From the NCBI RefSeq assembly GCF_008802365.1, contig NZ_VZQZ01000006.1, positions 62,001 to 126,000 on the forward strand: 64,000 bases of DNA, read 5' to 3'. This document shows positions 25,572 through 33,111 of the stretch, piece by piece. The translations under genes and the position numbers were made by a program. Source of the stretch: Oryzomonas japonica (lineage in GTDB: Bacteria; Desulfobacterota; Desulfuromonadia; Geobacterales; Pseudopelobacteraceae). The notes below the pieces were generated by a model that was given only the letters and a program-made list of their open reading frames with translations, was not told the origin of the DNA and did not search any database. Positions within the stretch are counted from its first letter, which is position 1, and every line of letters starts with the position of its first letter.

Positions 25572-27206
25572 ATGTTTTGGCTTGAATTCGCAGTGGTAAT
25601 GGCCGCCATCTTCATCGGCGCCCGGCTGGGCGGCATCGGTCTCGGGGCCATGGGGGGAATCGGGCTGGCGGTTTTGACCTTTGTCTTTCACCTACAACCC
25701 ACCGCTCCCCCCATCGACGTCATGCTGATGATCGCCGCGGTGGTCACCGCTGCCGGGGTTCTCCAGGCCGCGGGCGGTCTCGATTACCTGGTCGGGCTGG
25801 CGGAAAAGATCCTGCGCAGCAACCCGGACCGCATCACCTTTCTGGCGCCGGTGGTCACCTACTTTTTCACCCTGTTCGCCGGGACCGGACACGTGGCCTA
25901 TTCGGTGCTGCCGGTCATTGCCGAGGTATCCCGGGAAACCGGCGTCCGCCCCGAACGCCCCATGTCCATCGCGGTCATCGCGTCGCAACAGGCCATCACC
26001 GCAAGCCCGATCGCAGCGGCCACCGTGGCCCTGCTCGGTCTCTTGGGCGGCTCCGCGGCCAAGTTCGGCTTCAACGTTGAACTGATCGACATCCTCAAGG
26101 TCTGCATCCCCTCCACCCTGGCCGGTGTCCTGATCGCCGCCTTCGTCTCCAACAAGCTGGGCAAGGACCTGGACAAGGACCCCGAGTATCAGCAGCGCTT
26201 GAAAGACGGGCTGGTTGCCGCTCCCCATGGGGCGGGCGGCAGCGAGGAACGCACCTCCCTGGAGAACACCCCGGCGACGGCGAAGGTTGCCGTGGCCCTC
26301 TTTCTGCTGGGCGCGATCCTCGTGGTCCTCTTCGGCTCGTTCCCCCAGATGCGCCCTGAATGGAGTGTCGGCAACGATATCAGGATCAGCCAGATCCTCG
26401 TGAAAAGCGAAAACGAGGCCAAGGACGCCCTGGTCCAGTTGAAGTCGGGCGGCACCTTCTCGGCGGTAGCCCGCCAATGCTCCATCGACGCCACCGCCGC
26501 CAACGGCGGCGACCTGGGGTGGCAGTCCAAGGGCAAGCTGCTCCCGGAGATCGAGAAGGCCTGTGCCAAGCTGAAAAAATCGGGAGACCTCACCGAGGTG
26601 ATCAAAACCCCCTTCGGCTACCACATCGTCAAATTCGACGACAAGCGCCCCTCCACAAACAAGGAAAAGATGGGCATGCCCCATGTCATCGAGATCGTCA
26701 TGTTGACCATTGCGGCCTTGATGCTTCTGATTTGCCGGGTCAAGGTGGCCAAGGTGGCCGAGGGGAGCGTCTTCATCGCCGGTGTCCAGGCGGTCATCGC
26801 CATCTTCGGCATCGCCTGGATGGGGGACACCTTCTTTCAGGGGAACATGGATTTCCTGAGCGGTTCCATCAAGAGCCTGGTTACCCAGGCTCCCTGGCTG
26901 TTCGCCTTCGCCCTGTTCGCGCTGTCGGTCTTGCTCTACAGCCAAGCCGCCACGGTGCGGGCGCTCATGCCGTTGGGCATCAGCTTAGGCATCCCGGCTC
27001 CCTTCCTGATCGCCATGTTTCCGGCGGTCAACGGCTACTTCTTCATCCCCAACTACCCGACGGTCGTTGCGGCCATCAACTTTGACCGCACCGGCACGAC
27101 CGGTATCGGAAAGTATGTCCTGAATCACAGCTTCATGATACCGGGCCTGGTGGCGACCTTCAGTTCCATCGGCATCGGTTTCCTGCTGGTGAAATTCATG
27201 TTCTGA
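25572..27206 (+). CDS. dcuB: Anaerobic C4-dicarboxylate transporter (DcuA/DcuB family) with an inserted parvulin-type PPIase domain
   Basis: 544 residues, about 100 more than DcuA/DcuB. Residues 1-260 and 370-544 are the transporter (about 10-12 helices; VTYFFTLFAGTGHVAYSVLP, FFIPNYPTVVAAINFDRTG). Between them, after the helix ending FGSFPQMRPEW, about residues 265-365 form a complete PpiC/parvulin domain: ISQILVKSENEAKDAL, GGTFSAVARQCSID, NGGDLGWQSKGKLLPEIEKA, and the ending TPFGYHIVKFDDKRP. The transporter then resumes with MPHVIEIVMLTIAALMLL. The frame is continuous with no sign of a frameshift. It probably exchanges aspartate, fumarate and succinate. What the isomerase does inside the loop is unknown. 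Confidence 0.9.
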   Translation: MFWLEFAVVMAAIFIGARLGGIGLGAMGGIGLAVLTFVFHLQPTAPPIDVMLMIAAVVTAAGVLQAAGGLDYLVGLAEKILRSNPDRITFLAPVVTYFFTLFAGTGHVAYSVLPVIAEVSRETGVRPERPMSIAVIASQQAITASPIAAATVALLGLLGGSAAKFGFNVELIDILKVCIPSTLAGVLIAAFVSNKLGKDLDKDPEYQQRLKDGLVAAPHGAGGSEERTSLENTPATAKVAVALFLLGAILVVLFGSFPQMRPEWSVGNDIRISQILVKSENEAKDALVQLKSGGTFSAVARQCSIDATAANGGDLGWQSKGKLLPEIEKACAKLKKSGDLTEVIKTPFGYHIVKFDDKRPSTNKEKMGMPHVIEIVMLTIAALMLLICRVKVAKVAEGSVFIAGVQAVIAIFGIAWMGDTFFQGNMDFLSGSIKSLVTQAPWLFAFALFALSVLLYSQAATVRALMPLGISLGIPAPFLIAMFPAVNGYFFIPNYPTVVAAINFDRTGTTGIGKYVLNHSFMIPGLVATFSSIGIGFLLVKFMF

Positions 27207-27228
27207 TGCGCTGACATCATCCATCTGC

Positions 27229-27260
27229 CGGAGCGCGCCCACATCAGGCGCGCTCCGTTT
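27229..27260 (+). terminator. Terminator after the aspA-dcu operon
   Basis: CGGAGCGCGCC, 7-nt loop, GGCGCGCTCCG, then TTT. A perfect 11-bp GC stem 22 bp after the stop codon with a short T-run. Confidence 0.75.
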
Positions 27261-27390
27261 GTCGGGGGAAACGTTTGACAAGCCGGTGGCGTTGCCGCTA
27301 TTTTGGTGTTCAAATGAAGAACCGGCTCGGAAGGGCATTCGCCGCACCCATGCCGGAGGAGTCTAACGAAAACGGCATGTGGACGGCCCC

Positions 27391-28539
27391 ATGAAACGAC
27401 GCTTCAACCTGCTGCTCGAATTTTCCGTGCCCATGTTCGCCGGCGTGGCGGTGGCGCTTGCCTGGGCCAACCTCGACCCGGCCGGGTATCATGCCTTCCT
27501 GCACCAGCCGCTCGCGGGGGGGCTCACCTTCCACTTCATCACCAACGAACTGTTCATGGTGCTTTTTTTCGGCATCGCCGCGGTGGAGATCACCCAGAGC
27601 TGCCTGCCGGGGGGCAACCTCAACCCTCCCTCCCGGGCGGTCAACCCGCTCCTGGGCACCCTGGGGGGCGTGTTGGGGCCGGTGGCGGTCTACCTGGGGC
27701 TGAACGCCCTGGTGGGCGGGCCGGAACTGCGCAACGGGTGGGGCATCCCCACGGCCACGGACATCGCCCTGGCCTGGCTGGTCGCCCGGGCCGTCTTCGG
27801 CGCGGCCCACCCGGCGGTCTCCTATCTGCTCCTTCTGGCCGTGGCCGACGATGCGGTGGGGCTGGCCATCATCGCCATCTTCTACCCCGATCCCAGCCAC
27901 CCGGTGGCGCCGTTATGGCTGCTGCTGACCGCCCTGGGGATGCTTGTCGCCTACGCCCTGCGCCGCCTCAAGGTCAAAAGCTACTGGCCCGCCGTCATCT
28001 GCGGCGGCGTCCTGAGTTGGAACGGCCTGCACCACGCCCATCTCCATCCCGCCCTGGCCCTGGTCTTCATCGTTCCCTTCCTGCCCCACAGCCGCCGCGA
28101 GACCAAACTGCTCTTCGAGGAGGACCCGGCCGACCGCTCGCCCCTGTCCCGGTTCGAGCACGAATGGAAGGCGGTGGTGGACGTGGGGATGTTCCTGTTC
28201 GGGCTGGCCAATGCCGGGGTCGGGTTCTCCAGCCTGGGGACCGCCACCTGGCTGGTCCTGGCGGCCCTGCTCTGCGGCAAGACCGTGGGCATCTTCGGTT
28301 TCGGCTGGCTGGCGACCCGGTTCGGCTTCGGCCTGCCCCGGGGGATGCACCGCAGCGACCTCCTGGTGGCCGGCATCATCGCCGGCACCGGCTTCACCGT
28401 GGCCCTGTTCGTGGCGGGTGAGGCCTTCGCCGACCCCTCACTCCAGGGGGCGGCCAAGATGGGGGCCATGTTGAGCATCACTGCGGCCGGAATCGGCATG
28501 GTTGCCGCGCGGCTGCTGGGGGTCAGGAGGCACAAATGA
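27391..28539 (+). CDS. nhaA: Na+/H+ antiporter NhaA
   Basis: About 382 residues, near the 388 of E. coli NhaA. The key transport residues are present in TATDIALAWLVAR (equivalent of Asp133) and LAVADDAVGL (the Asp163-Asp164 pair). The C-terminal helices end in a short basic tail VRRHK. It exports sodium in exchange for protons, for pH and salt control. ATG 27391 is chosen; an in-frame GTG at 27379 is slightly nearer to the GGAGGAG at about 27355. The stop codon overlaps an ATG, and the deacetylase gene begins 14 bp later, so they are likely cotranscribed. Confidence 0.92.
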   Translation: MKRRFNLLLEFSVPMFAGVAVALAWANLDPAGYHAFLHQPLAGGLTFHFITNELFMVLFFGIAAVEITQSCLPGGNLNPPSRAVNPLLGTLGGVLGPVAVYLGLNALVGGPELRNGWGIPTATDIALAWLVARAVFGAAHPAVSYLLLLAVADDAVGLAIIAIFYPDPSHPVAPLWLLLTALGMLVAYALRRLKVKSYWPAVICGGVLSWNGLHHAHLHPALALVFIVPFLPHSRRETKLLFEEDPADRSPLSRFEHEWKAVVDVGMFLFGLANAGVGFSSLGTATWLVLAALLCGKTVGIFGFGWLATRFGFGLPRGMHRSDLLVAGIIAGTGFTVALFVAGEAFADPSLQGAAKMGAMLSITAAGIGMVAARLLGVRRHK

Positions 28540-28553
28540 ATCAAGGGGGAGTC

Positions 28554-29369
28554 ATGATAAGATCGTTGTTCGGGAAGATGAGGGCGGTTTATCTGGTCGT
28601 GCCGGTTCTGTTGGGTGCGGCCTTGCCGGTGTTTGCTGCGGAACCCGCGCCGAGCCTCGACAGCGTCAAACAGCAGGTGACCGAACGCTTCGGCGGGCGC
28701 AAGCCGCTCCAGTGGGGCGAGACGGTCAGCGGCGTGCGCACCCGTCTGGATACGCGAGACAAGGTGGTCGCCCTGACCCTTGACGCCTGCGGCAGCGGGA
28801 AAGGCAAGGGGGTCGATGCCCGGCTGATGGATTTTTTGGCGCAGGAGCGGATACCTGCCACCCTTTTCATCAACGCCCGCTGGATCGACGCCAACCCCGA
28901 GCTGTTCAAACGCCTGGCCGCCAACCCGCTGTTCGAGATAGCAAACCACGGCATGTGGCACAAGCCGGCCTCGGTGACCGGCCGGTCGGTGTACGGCATC
29001 AAGGGCACGAAGGATGCACGGGAGTTGGTGGAGGAGATCGAACGGAACGCCCGGAAGATCGAGGCGATCACCGGAAAGCGGCCGAAACTCTATCGCTCCG
29101 GTACGGCCTATTACGACGAGGTGGCGGTGGAGGTCGCAGGCGCCCTGGGGCATGAGGTGGCCGGTTTCAGCATCCTGGGGGATGCCGGGGCGACCTACAG
29201 CGCCCCCAAGGTAACGGCGGCGCTGTTGAAGGCCGTCCCCGGGGACATCATCATCTGCCACATGAACCACCCGGAAAGCGGCACCGGGGCGGGGATAATG
29301 GCCGCTGTCCCGGAGTTGCTGCGTCGCGGTTTCCGCTTCGTCCGCATGTCCGACTATCCGCTTAAATAA
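28554..29369 (+). CDS. Secreted polysaccharide deacetylase (NodB-type)
   Basis: 271 residues with a signal peptide (YLVVPVLLGAALPVFAAEP). The NodB homology domain begins VVALTLDACGSGKGKG, where DACG replaces the usual DDGP; the metal-binding second motif is ANHGMWHKP, and the later motif FRxG is LYRSGTAYYD. It ends DIIICHMNHPESGTG. It belongs to the periplasmic branch that removes acetyl or similar groups from cell-wall or extracellular polysaccharides; the exact substrate is unknown. ATG 28554 follows GGGGGAG by 2-3 bp; an ATG at 28536 overlaps the nhaA stop and lacks a good site. Confidence 0.82.
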   Translation: MIRSLFGKMRAVYLVVPVLLGAALPVFAAEPAPSLDSVKQQVTERFGGRKPLQWGETVSGVRTRLDTRDKVVALTLDACGSGKGKGVDARLMDFLAQERIPATLFINARWIDANPELFKRLAANPLFEIANHGMWHKPASVTGRSVYGIKGTKDARELVEEIERNARKIEAITGKRPKLYRSGTAYYDEVAVEVAGALGHEVAGFSILGDAGATYSAPKVTAALLKAVPGDIIICHMNHPESGTGAGIMAAVPELLRRGFRFVRMSDYPLK

Positions 29370-29380
29370 AGGTTACGTAC

Positions 29381-30055
29381 ATGTTCCACATCATCCAGAA
29401 CGACCCGGAGGTCCCGCCGGGTAATATCACCAGGCACCTCCGGCACCTGGACGCACCGGTCACGGTCTGCCACGCCTACCGCAATGAGCCGTTGCCCGCG
29501 CCGGAGGAGACGCAGGGGGTGATCGTCCTGGGGGGCGCCATGTGCGCCAACGACGACCAGCGCCACCCCTTTCTCACCCAGGTAAAGGGCTTCATCCGGG
29601 AGATGGTGGCCCACCGCACCCCCTACCTGGGGATCTGCCTGGGGGGGCAACTGCTGGCGGCGGCCATGGGGGGACAGGTGGTAGCGAACCGTTGGGAGGA
29701 GTTGGGGACGCTGGAGGTGGAACTGACGGCGGCAGGGCGGGAGGACCGGCTCTTTACAGGGTGTGCCCCCCGGCTCGGCACCTTCCAGTGGCATCACGAC
29801 AGTTTCGACATTCCCCCTGGGGCGGTCCTGCTGGCCGCTTCCCCGGCCTGCCCGCACCAGGCTTTCCGTATCGGCCCGTACGCCTGGGGCACCCAGTTCC
29901 ATCCCGAGGTGACCGAAGAGATCATCCGCGCCTGGTGCGCCTGGGACCCGGCCACCCGGGGGCGTGCCGACGAACTGGTGGCTGGCTGGCGATCTGAGGC
30001 AAACTATGATGCGACTGCACGGCGCTTGCTGGAGAACTTCGTGGGGGCGGCCTGA
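29381..30055 (+). CDS. Class I glutamine amidotransferase (GMP synthase-like)
   Basis: 224 residues, a free-standing GATase1 domain. The nucleophile elbow is LGICLGGQLLAAAMGG (Cys86) and the catalytic His174/Glu176 lie in FHPEVTEE, so the triad is complete. Such stand-alone proteins hydrolyse glutamine or related gamma-glutamyl compounds; many are annotated as GMP synthase-like without evidence. It is 11 bp after the deacetylase stop codon and ends at a convergent hairpin terminator. Confidence 0.82.
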   Translation: MFHIIQNDPEVPPGNITRHLRHLDAPVTVCHAYRNEPLPAPEETQGVIVLGGAMCANDDQRHPFLTQVKGFIREMVAHRTPYLGICLGGQLLAAAMGGQVVANRWEELGTLEVELTAAGREDRLFTGCAPRLGTFQWHHDSFDIPPGAVLLAASPACPHQAFRIGPYAWGTQFHPEVTEEIIRAWCAWDPATRGRADELVAGWRSEANYDATARRLLENFVGAA

Positions 30056-30084
30056 ATCAGCCCCTCATGGGACTTATAGGTCTT

Positions 30085-30120
30085 ATGGGACTTATGAGTT
30101 CCATAAGTCCCATTGATTTT
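30085..30120. terminator. Bidirectional terminator between the amidotransferase gene and sppA
   Basis: Perfect 12-bp stem ATGGGACTTATG / CATAAGTCCCAT with loop AGTTC, followed by TGATTTTTA on the plus side. A partial extra copy of ATGGGACTTATAGG lies just upstream at 30067. The two genes converge here. Confidence 0.75.
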
Positions 30121-31076
30121 TACGGCCGCCACAAATACATGAAACTGCTGCTCCCAAAGGCATCGAAGCCGCTCAACGCCTCGGCCAGCCCTTCCTTTTC
30201 GGCCGCGCCGGCATAGATGCTCCCCTTGTAGCTGCCGGGGCGGTAATAGCTCACCACCCGCGCCTTCCCGTCACCCACGGTCGTGCGAATCTGGGCGATG
30301 ACGTCATCCAGGTAGCCGATCCGGTCGATCAGTTTCGCTGCCAGCGCCTGGCCCGCGGTATAGATCCGCCCGTCGGCCAGCTTGCGCAGTTCGTCCCGCG
30401 TCAGGCTGTTCTTGGGGCGCTCCATGATCATATCCAGAAAACGTCCGTAGAGCTGGTCGATGATCTCCTGCCCCAGCCTCACCTCTTCTGGCGTGGCCTT
30501 GCGGAAGGGTGACATGATATCCTTCTTGTCCCCGGACTTGACGGTCTGCTCCTCCACCCCGATCTTGCCCATCAACCCCTCCACGTTGAACTTCATCAGG
30601 ATCACGCCGATGCTGCCGGTGATGGCCGTGGGGTGCGCCGTGATCTCGTCGGCCGCCGTGGCCACGTAATACCCCCCCGACGCGCCGGTGGCCACGATGC
30701 ATGCCAGCACCGGGACGTTCCGGCGTTTCTTGAACATCATGATGTCGTGGTGGATGATATCGCTGGCGGTCACGGTGCCGCCGGGCGAGTTGATGCGCAG
30801 GATGATACCGGCGATCGCCTTGTCCTGTTCCGCCTTGTGCAGCGATTCGCGGATCAGGGAGACCAGGGAGGGGGTGGCGCGCCCCAGCAAGCCGCCCGGC
30901 TTCTCCTCCTCCGAGATGGTGCCGCTGATATCCAGCAGCAGGATCTTTTTGGTCCCATCCCCCTCAAGGACCTGTTCGGCCAGGGGACTGGGGGGCGGGA
31001 TCAGCGGCACATTGACAAAGGCGCAGCCGGAGAGCAGCGCCAGCAGCAGGAAAAACGGCAGTACGGCACAACGCAT
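30120..31076 (-). CDS. sppA: Signal peptide peptidase SppA (short, lipoprotein form)
   Basis: 318 residues, the short (archaeal/Bacillus-length) form of the S49 family. It starts MRCAVLPFFLLLALLSGCAF, whose LLSGC is a lipobox. The Ser-Lys dyad is visible: Ser133 in GASGGYYVATAADEI and Lys185 in SGDKKD, 52 residues apart as in Bacillus SppA. It degrades leftover signal peptides in or at the membrane. No extra domain. It diverges from lpxD. Confidence 0.92.
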   Translation of the reverse strand: MRCAVLPFFLLLALLSGCAFVNVPLIPPPSPLAEQVLEGDGTKKILLLDISGTISEEEKPGGLLGRATPSLVSLIRESLHKAEQDKAIAGIILRINSPGGTVTASDIIHHDIMMFKKRRNVPVLACIVATGASGGYYVATAADEITAHPTAITGSIGVILMKFNVEGLMGKIGVEEQTVKSGDKKDIMSPFRKATPEEVRLGQEIIDQLYGRFLDMIMERPKNSLTRDELRKLADGRIYTAGQALAAKLIDRIGYLDDVIAQIRTTVGDGKARVVSYYRPGSYKGSIYAGAAEKEGLAEALSGFDAFGSSSFMYLWRP

Positions 31077-31237
31077 ACAAGACCTCCCGTTGGGACAGCA
31101 TGGTTGCCCTATGATAGCAGCGATTGGTTCCGATTCAAGAGATGATTTCGTGCCGGCGTTCGGGACCTTTGGCAGTATTCATTCATATTTCCTTAATTGT
31201 AACGCGTAAATGGAATTACAGTACTAGGGATACATGC

Positions 31238-31258
31238 TATGGTACATACAGTACCATA
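31238..31258. promoter_or_regulatory. Inverted repeat in the sppA-lpxD divergent region
   Basis: TATGGTAC, ATACA, GTACCATA: a perfect 8-bp inverted repeat about 55 bp before the lpxD start codon. It is a possible operator; no regulator is nearby. Confidence 0.35.
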
Positions 31259-31310
31259 CAATAAACGTGGCGGACTCCTCTCATCGTCTTCGCCGGGAAC
31301 GGAATGTGAC

Positions 31311-32357
31311 GTGAGTAAAACCCTGCAGGAACTGGCCGAGTATCTCGGCGGCCAGGTTAAGGGCGATCCCGCTGCCGTCATCACGGGGCTTGGGACGCTG
31401 GACAACGCGGTGGAGGGGCAGATCACCTTCCTGGCCAACCCCCGCTATGGCGCCAAGGTCGGGACGACCCGCGCCGCGGCGATCGTCATGCCTCCCACGG
31501 CAGAGACGTTCGGCCGCAATGCCATCGTGGTGGACAACCCCTATCTGGCGTTCGCCAAGCTGCTGACGCTCTTCACCTCCCGGCCGCGCAGCGCCAAGGG
31601 GGTCATGGCGGGGGCCTTTGTGGGCCGGGACGTGGTTATCGGCAAAGATGCCTCCATCTACCCCGGCGCCTGCATCGCCGACGGGGTGCGGATCGGCGAC
31701 CGGGTGACCATCCACGGGAATGTATCGCTCTACGAGGGGGTGGTGCTGGGGGATGACGTGACCCTGCATTCCGGCGTATCCGTGCGCGAGGGGTGCCTGC
31801 TCGGGAGCCGCGTTACCATCCACAACGGGACGATCATCGGCGGCGACGGTTTCGGGTATGCCCCCAACGGGAAGGGGTGGTTCAAGATCCCGCAGATCGG
31901 CAACGTGGTCATCGAGGACGACGTGGAGATCGGCGCCAATGCGACCGTTGACCGGGCCGCCCTGGAGACCACCCGTATCGGGCGCGGCACCAAGATCGAC
32001 AACCTGGTGCAGGTGGCCCACAACTGCGATATCGGCGAGGATTGCATCATCGTCGCCCAGGCGGGCATAGCCGGGAGCTCCCGGTTGGGCAGGCACGTCA
32101 CCCTCGGCGGTCAGGTGGCGATCGTCGATCATACCGTGATCGGCGACAACGCCATGATCTCCGGTCAGTCGGGCGTATTTGGCAACGTGGCGGCAGGGGC
32201 CGTATTGAGCGGCACCCCGGCCATGCCTCACCAGGCGCGGCTCAAGTCCGCCGCCATATTCCCCTATCTGCCGGAGATGCGCAAGACCCTCGCCAGGCTG
32301 GGAAGCCGCATGGCGAGGGTAGAAGAACGGCTGGAACCTGCCGTTGCCATAGATTAG
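31311..32357 (+). CDS. lpxD: UDP-3-O-acylglucosamine N-acyltransferase LpxD
   Basis: 348 residues, the usual LpxD length. The N-terminal uridine-binding domain ([12 protein letters not shown]) is followed by about ten left-handed beta-helix hexapeptide repeats ([19 protein letters not shown] and on), the catalytic His in [10 protein letters not shown] and a C-terminal helix. It adds the second N-linked acyl chain in lipid A synthesis. GTG 31311 gives the family N-terminus; the frame stays open further upstream to 31239 but that extension is not family-like. It is not beside bamA, fabZ or lpxA, so it may be a second, separately regulated copy. Confidence 0.9.
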   Translation: MSKTLQELAEYLGGQVKGDPAAVITGLGTLDNAVEGQITFLANPRYGAKVGTTRAAAIVMPPTAETFGRNAIVVDNPYLAFAKLLTLFTSRPRSAKGVMAGAFVGRDVVIGKDASIYPGACIADGVRIGDRVTIHGNVSLYEGVVLGDDVTLHSGVSVREGCLLGSRVTIHNGTIIGGDGFGYAPNGKGWFKIPQIGNVVIEDDVEIGANATVDRAALETTRIGRGTKIDNLVQVAHNCDIGEDCIIVAQAGIAGSSRLGRHVTLGGQVAIVDHTVIGDNAMISGQSGVFGNVAAGAVLSGTPAMPHQARLKSAAIFPYLPEMRKTLARLGSRMARVEERLEPAVAID

Positions 32358-32381
32358 GCCCACGCCGGTATTCTGAAAGAA

Positions 32382-32423
32382 AAACAGGCAGTCGATGTGC
32401 AATACATCGGCTGCCTGTTCTTT
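32382..32423. terminator. Bidirectional terminator between lpxD and the metal cluster
   Basis: AACAGGCAGTCGATGT pairs with ACATCGGCTGCCTGTT (one G-T pair) around a GCAAT loop, with A-run before and TTCTTTT after, so it can act for both convergent genes. Confidence 0.8.
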
Positions 32424-32447
32424 TGGGGGCGTCTGTCCGCGTCGGCC

Positions 32448-32933
32448 CTATTTCACCGTGTACCAGAACTTGGCGCTGCGCACCTTGCCGTCCGTCAGCT
32501 TGAACTTGCACATGACGCCGTATTTCCCCTTCTTGGAGAGGTCGAAGTCGGCGCCGAAATGCCCCTGCATGCCCATCAGGTCCTTGGTCTGTTCGGCCTT
32601 GTTCGGCCCGATTACCTTGGCCTTGACCTCGCCGGTGGTCAGGGCCTTGCCGCTCTTGGCATCCTTGAACTCGACCATGAGATGGTGGGTTTCCTTCATC
32701 CCCTTGGGCATATCCATCCCCTTCATATGTTCCTTCATGCTCATGACCTTGAAGGTTGCCTTGACCCCGTCGATCACCTCCTGGTGAGCCGCATTACCCA
32801 TCTCCATCATGGAATGGTCGCCATGTCCCATGTCCATGGAGCCGTGGTCATGCCCTTCATGGTCGGCCGCAAAGGCCGCCGGGGCCGAGAGGGCCAGTGT
32901 TGCCGCTGCGATCATCAGTAGTTGCTTTTTCAT
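32448..32933 (-). CDS. His/Met-rich periplasmic protein (YtkA-like) of the metal cluster
   Basis: 161 residues with a signal peptide (MKKQLLMIAAATLALSAPAA, cleavage near AFAAD). The mature N-terminus is rich in His and Met (DHEGHDHGSMDMGHGDHSMM), a likely metal-binding tail. The rest is a beta-sandwich-like domain resembling YtkA/FixH (HHLMVEFKDAKSGKAL, GHFGADFDLSKKGKYGV). It is the last gene of the tolC-cusB-cusA run, 48 bp after a repeat element, so a periplasmic copper or silver binding role is likely. The exact family is uncertain. Confidence 0.75.
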   Translation of the reverse strand: MKKQLLMIAAATLALSAPAAFAADHEGHDHGSMDMGHGDHSMMEMGNAAHQEVIDGVKATFKVMSMKEHMKGMDMPKGMKETHHLMVEFKDAKSGKALTTGEVKAKVIGPNKAEQTKDLMGMQGHFGADFDLSKKGKYGVMCKFKLTDGKVRSAKFWYTVK

Positions 32934-32981
32934 CGTTTTCTCCTTTTCACGTACGAGGTTATTGCTGCTTAAAGATCAACG

Positions 32982-33104
32982 TCTGCCACAGAGACACGGA
33001 GACACAGAGGTGCACAGAGAAAAACAAAACATTGCGACGTAGGCCAAAACAAAGAATTGTTTTTTGTGTCTTACTCCTGATTTTCTCTGAGTCTCTGTGG
33101 CAGA
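32982..33104. repeat. Stop-codon-adjacent terminal-inverted-repeat element, copy 4
   Basis: 123 bp, TCTGCCACAGAGACACGGAG to CTCTGAGTCTCTGTGGCAGA. It starts 7 bp past the cusA stop codon and lies between cusA and the periplasmic protein gene. Short version of the family with a smaller middle (GTAGGCCAAAACAAAG). Confidence 0.9.
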
Positions 33105-33111
33105 TTATGAT

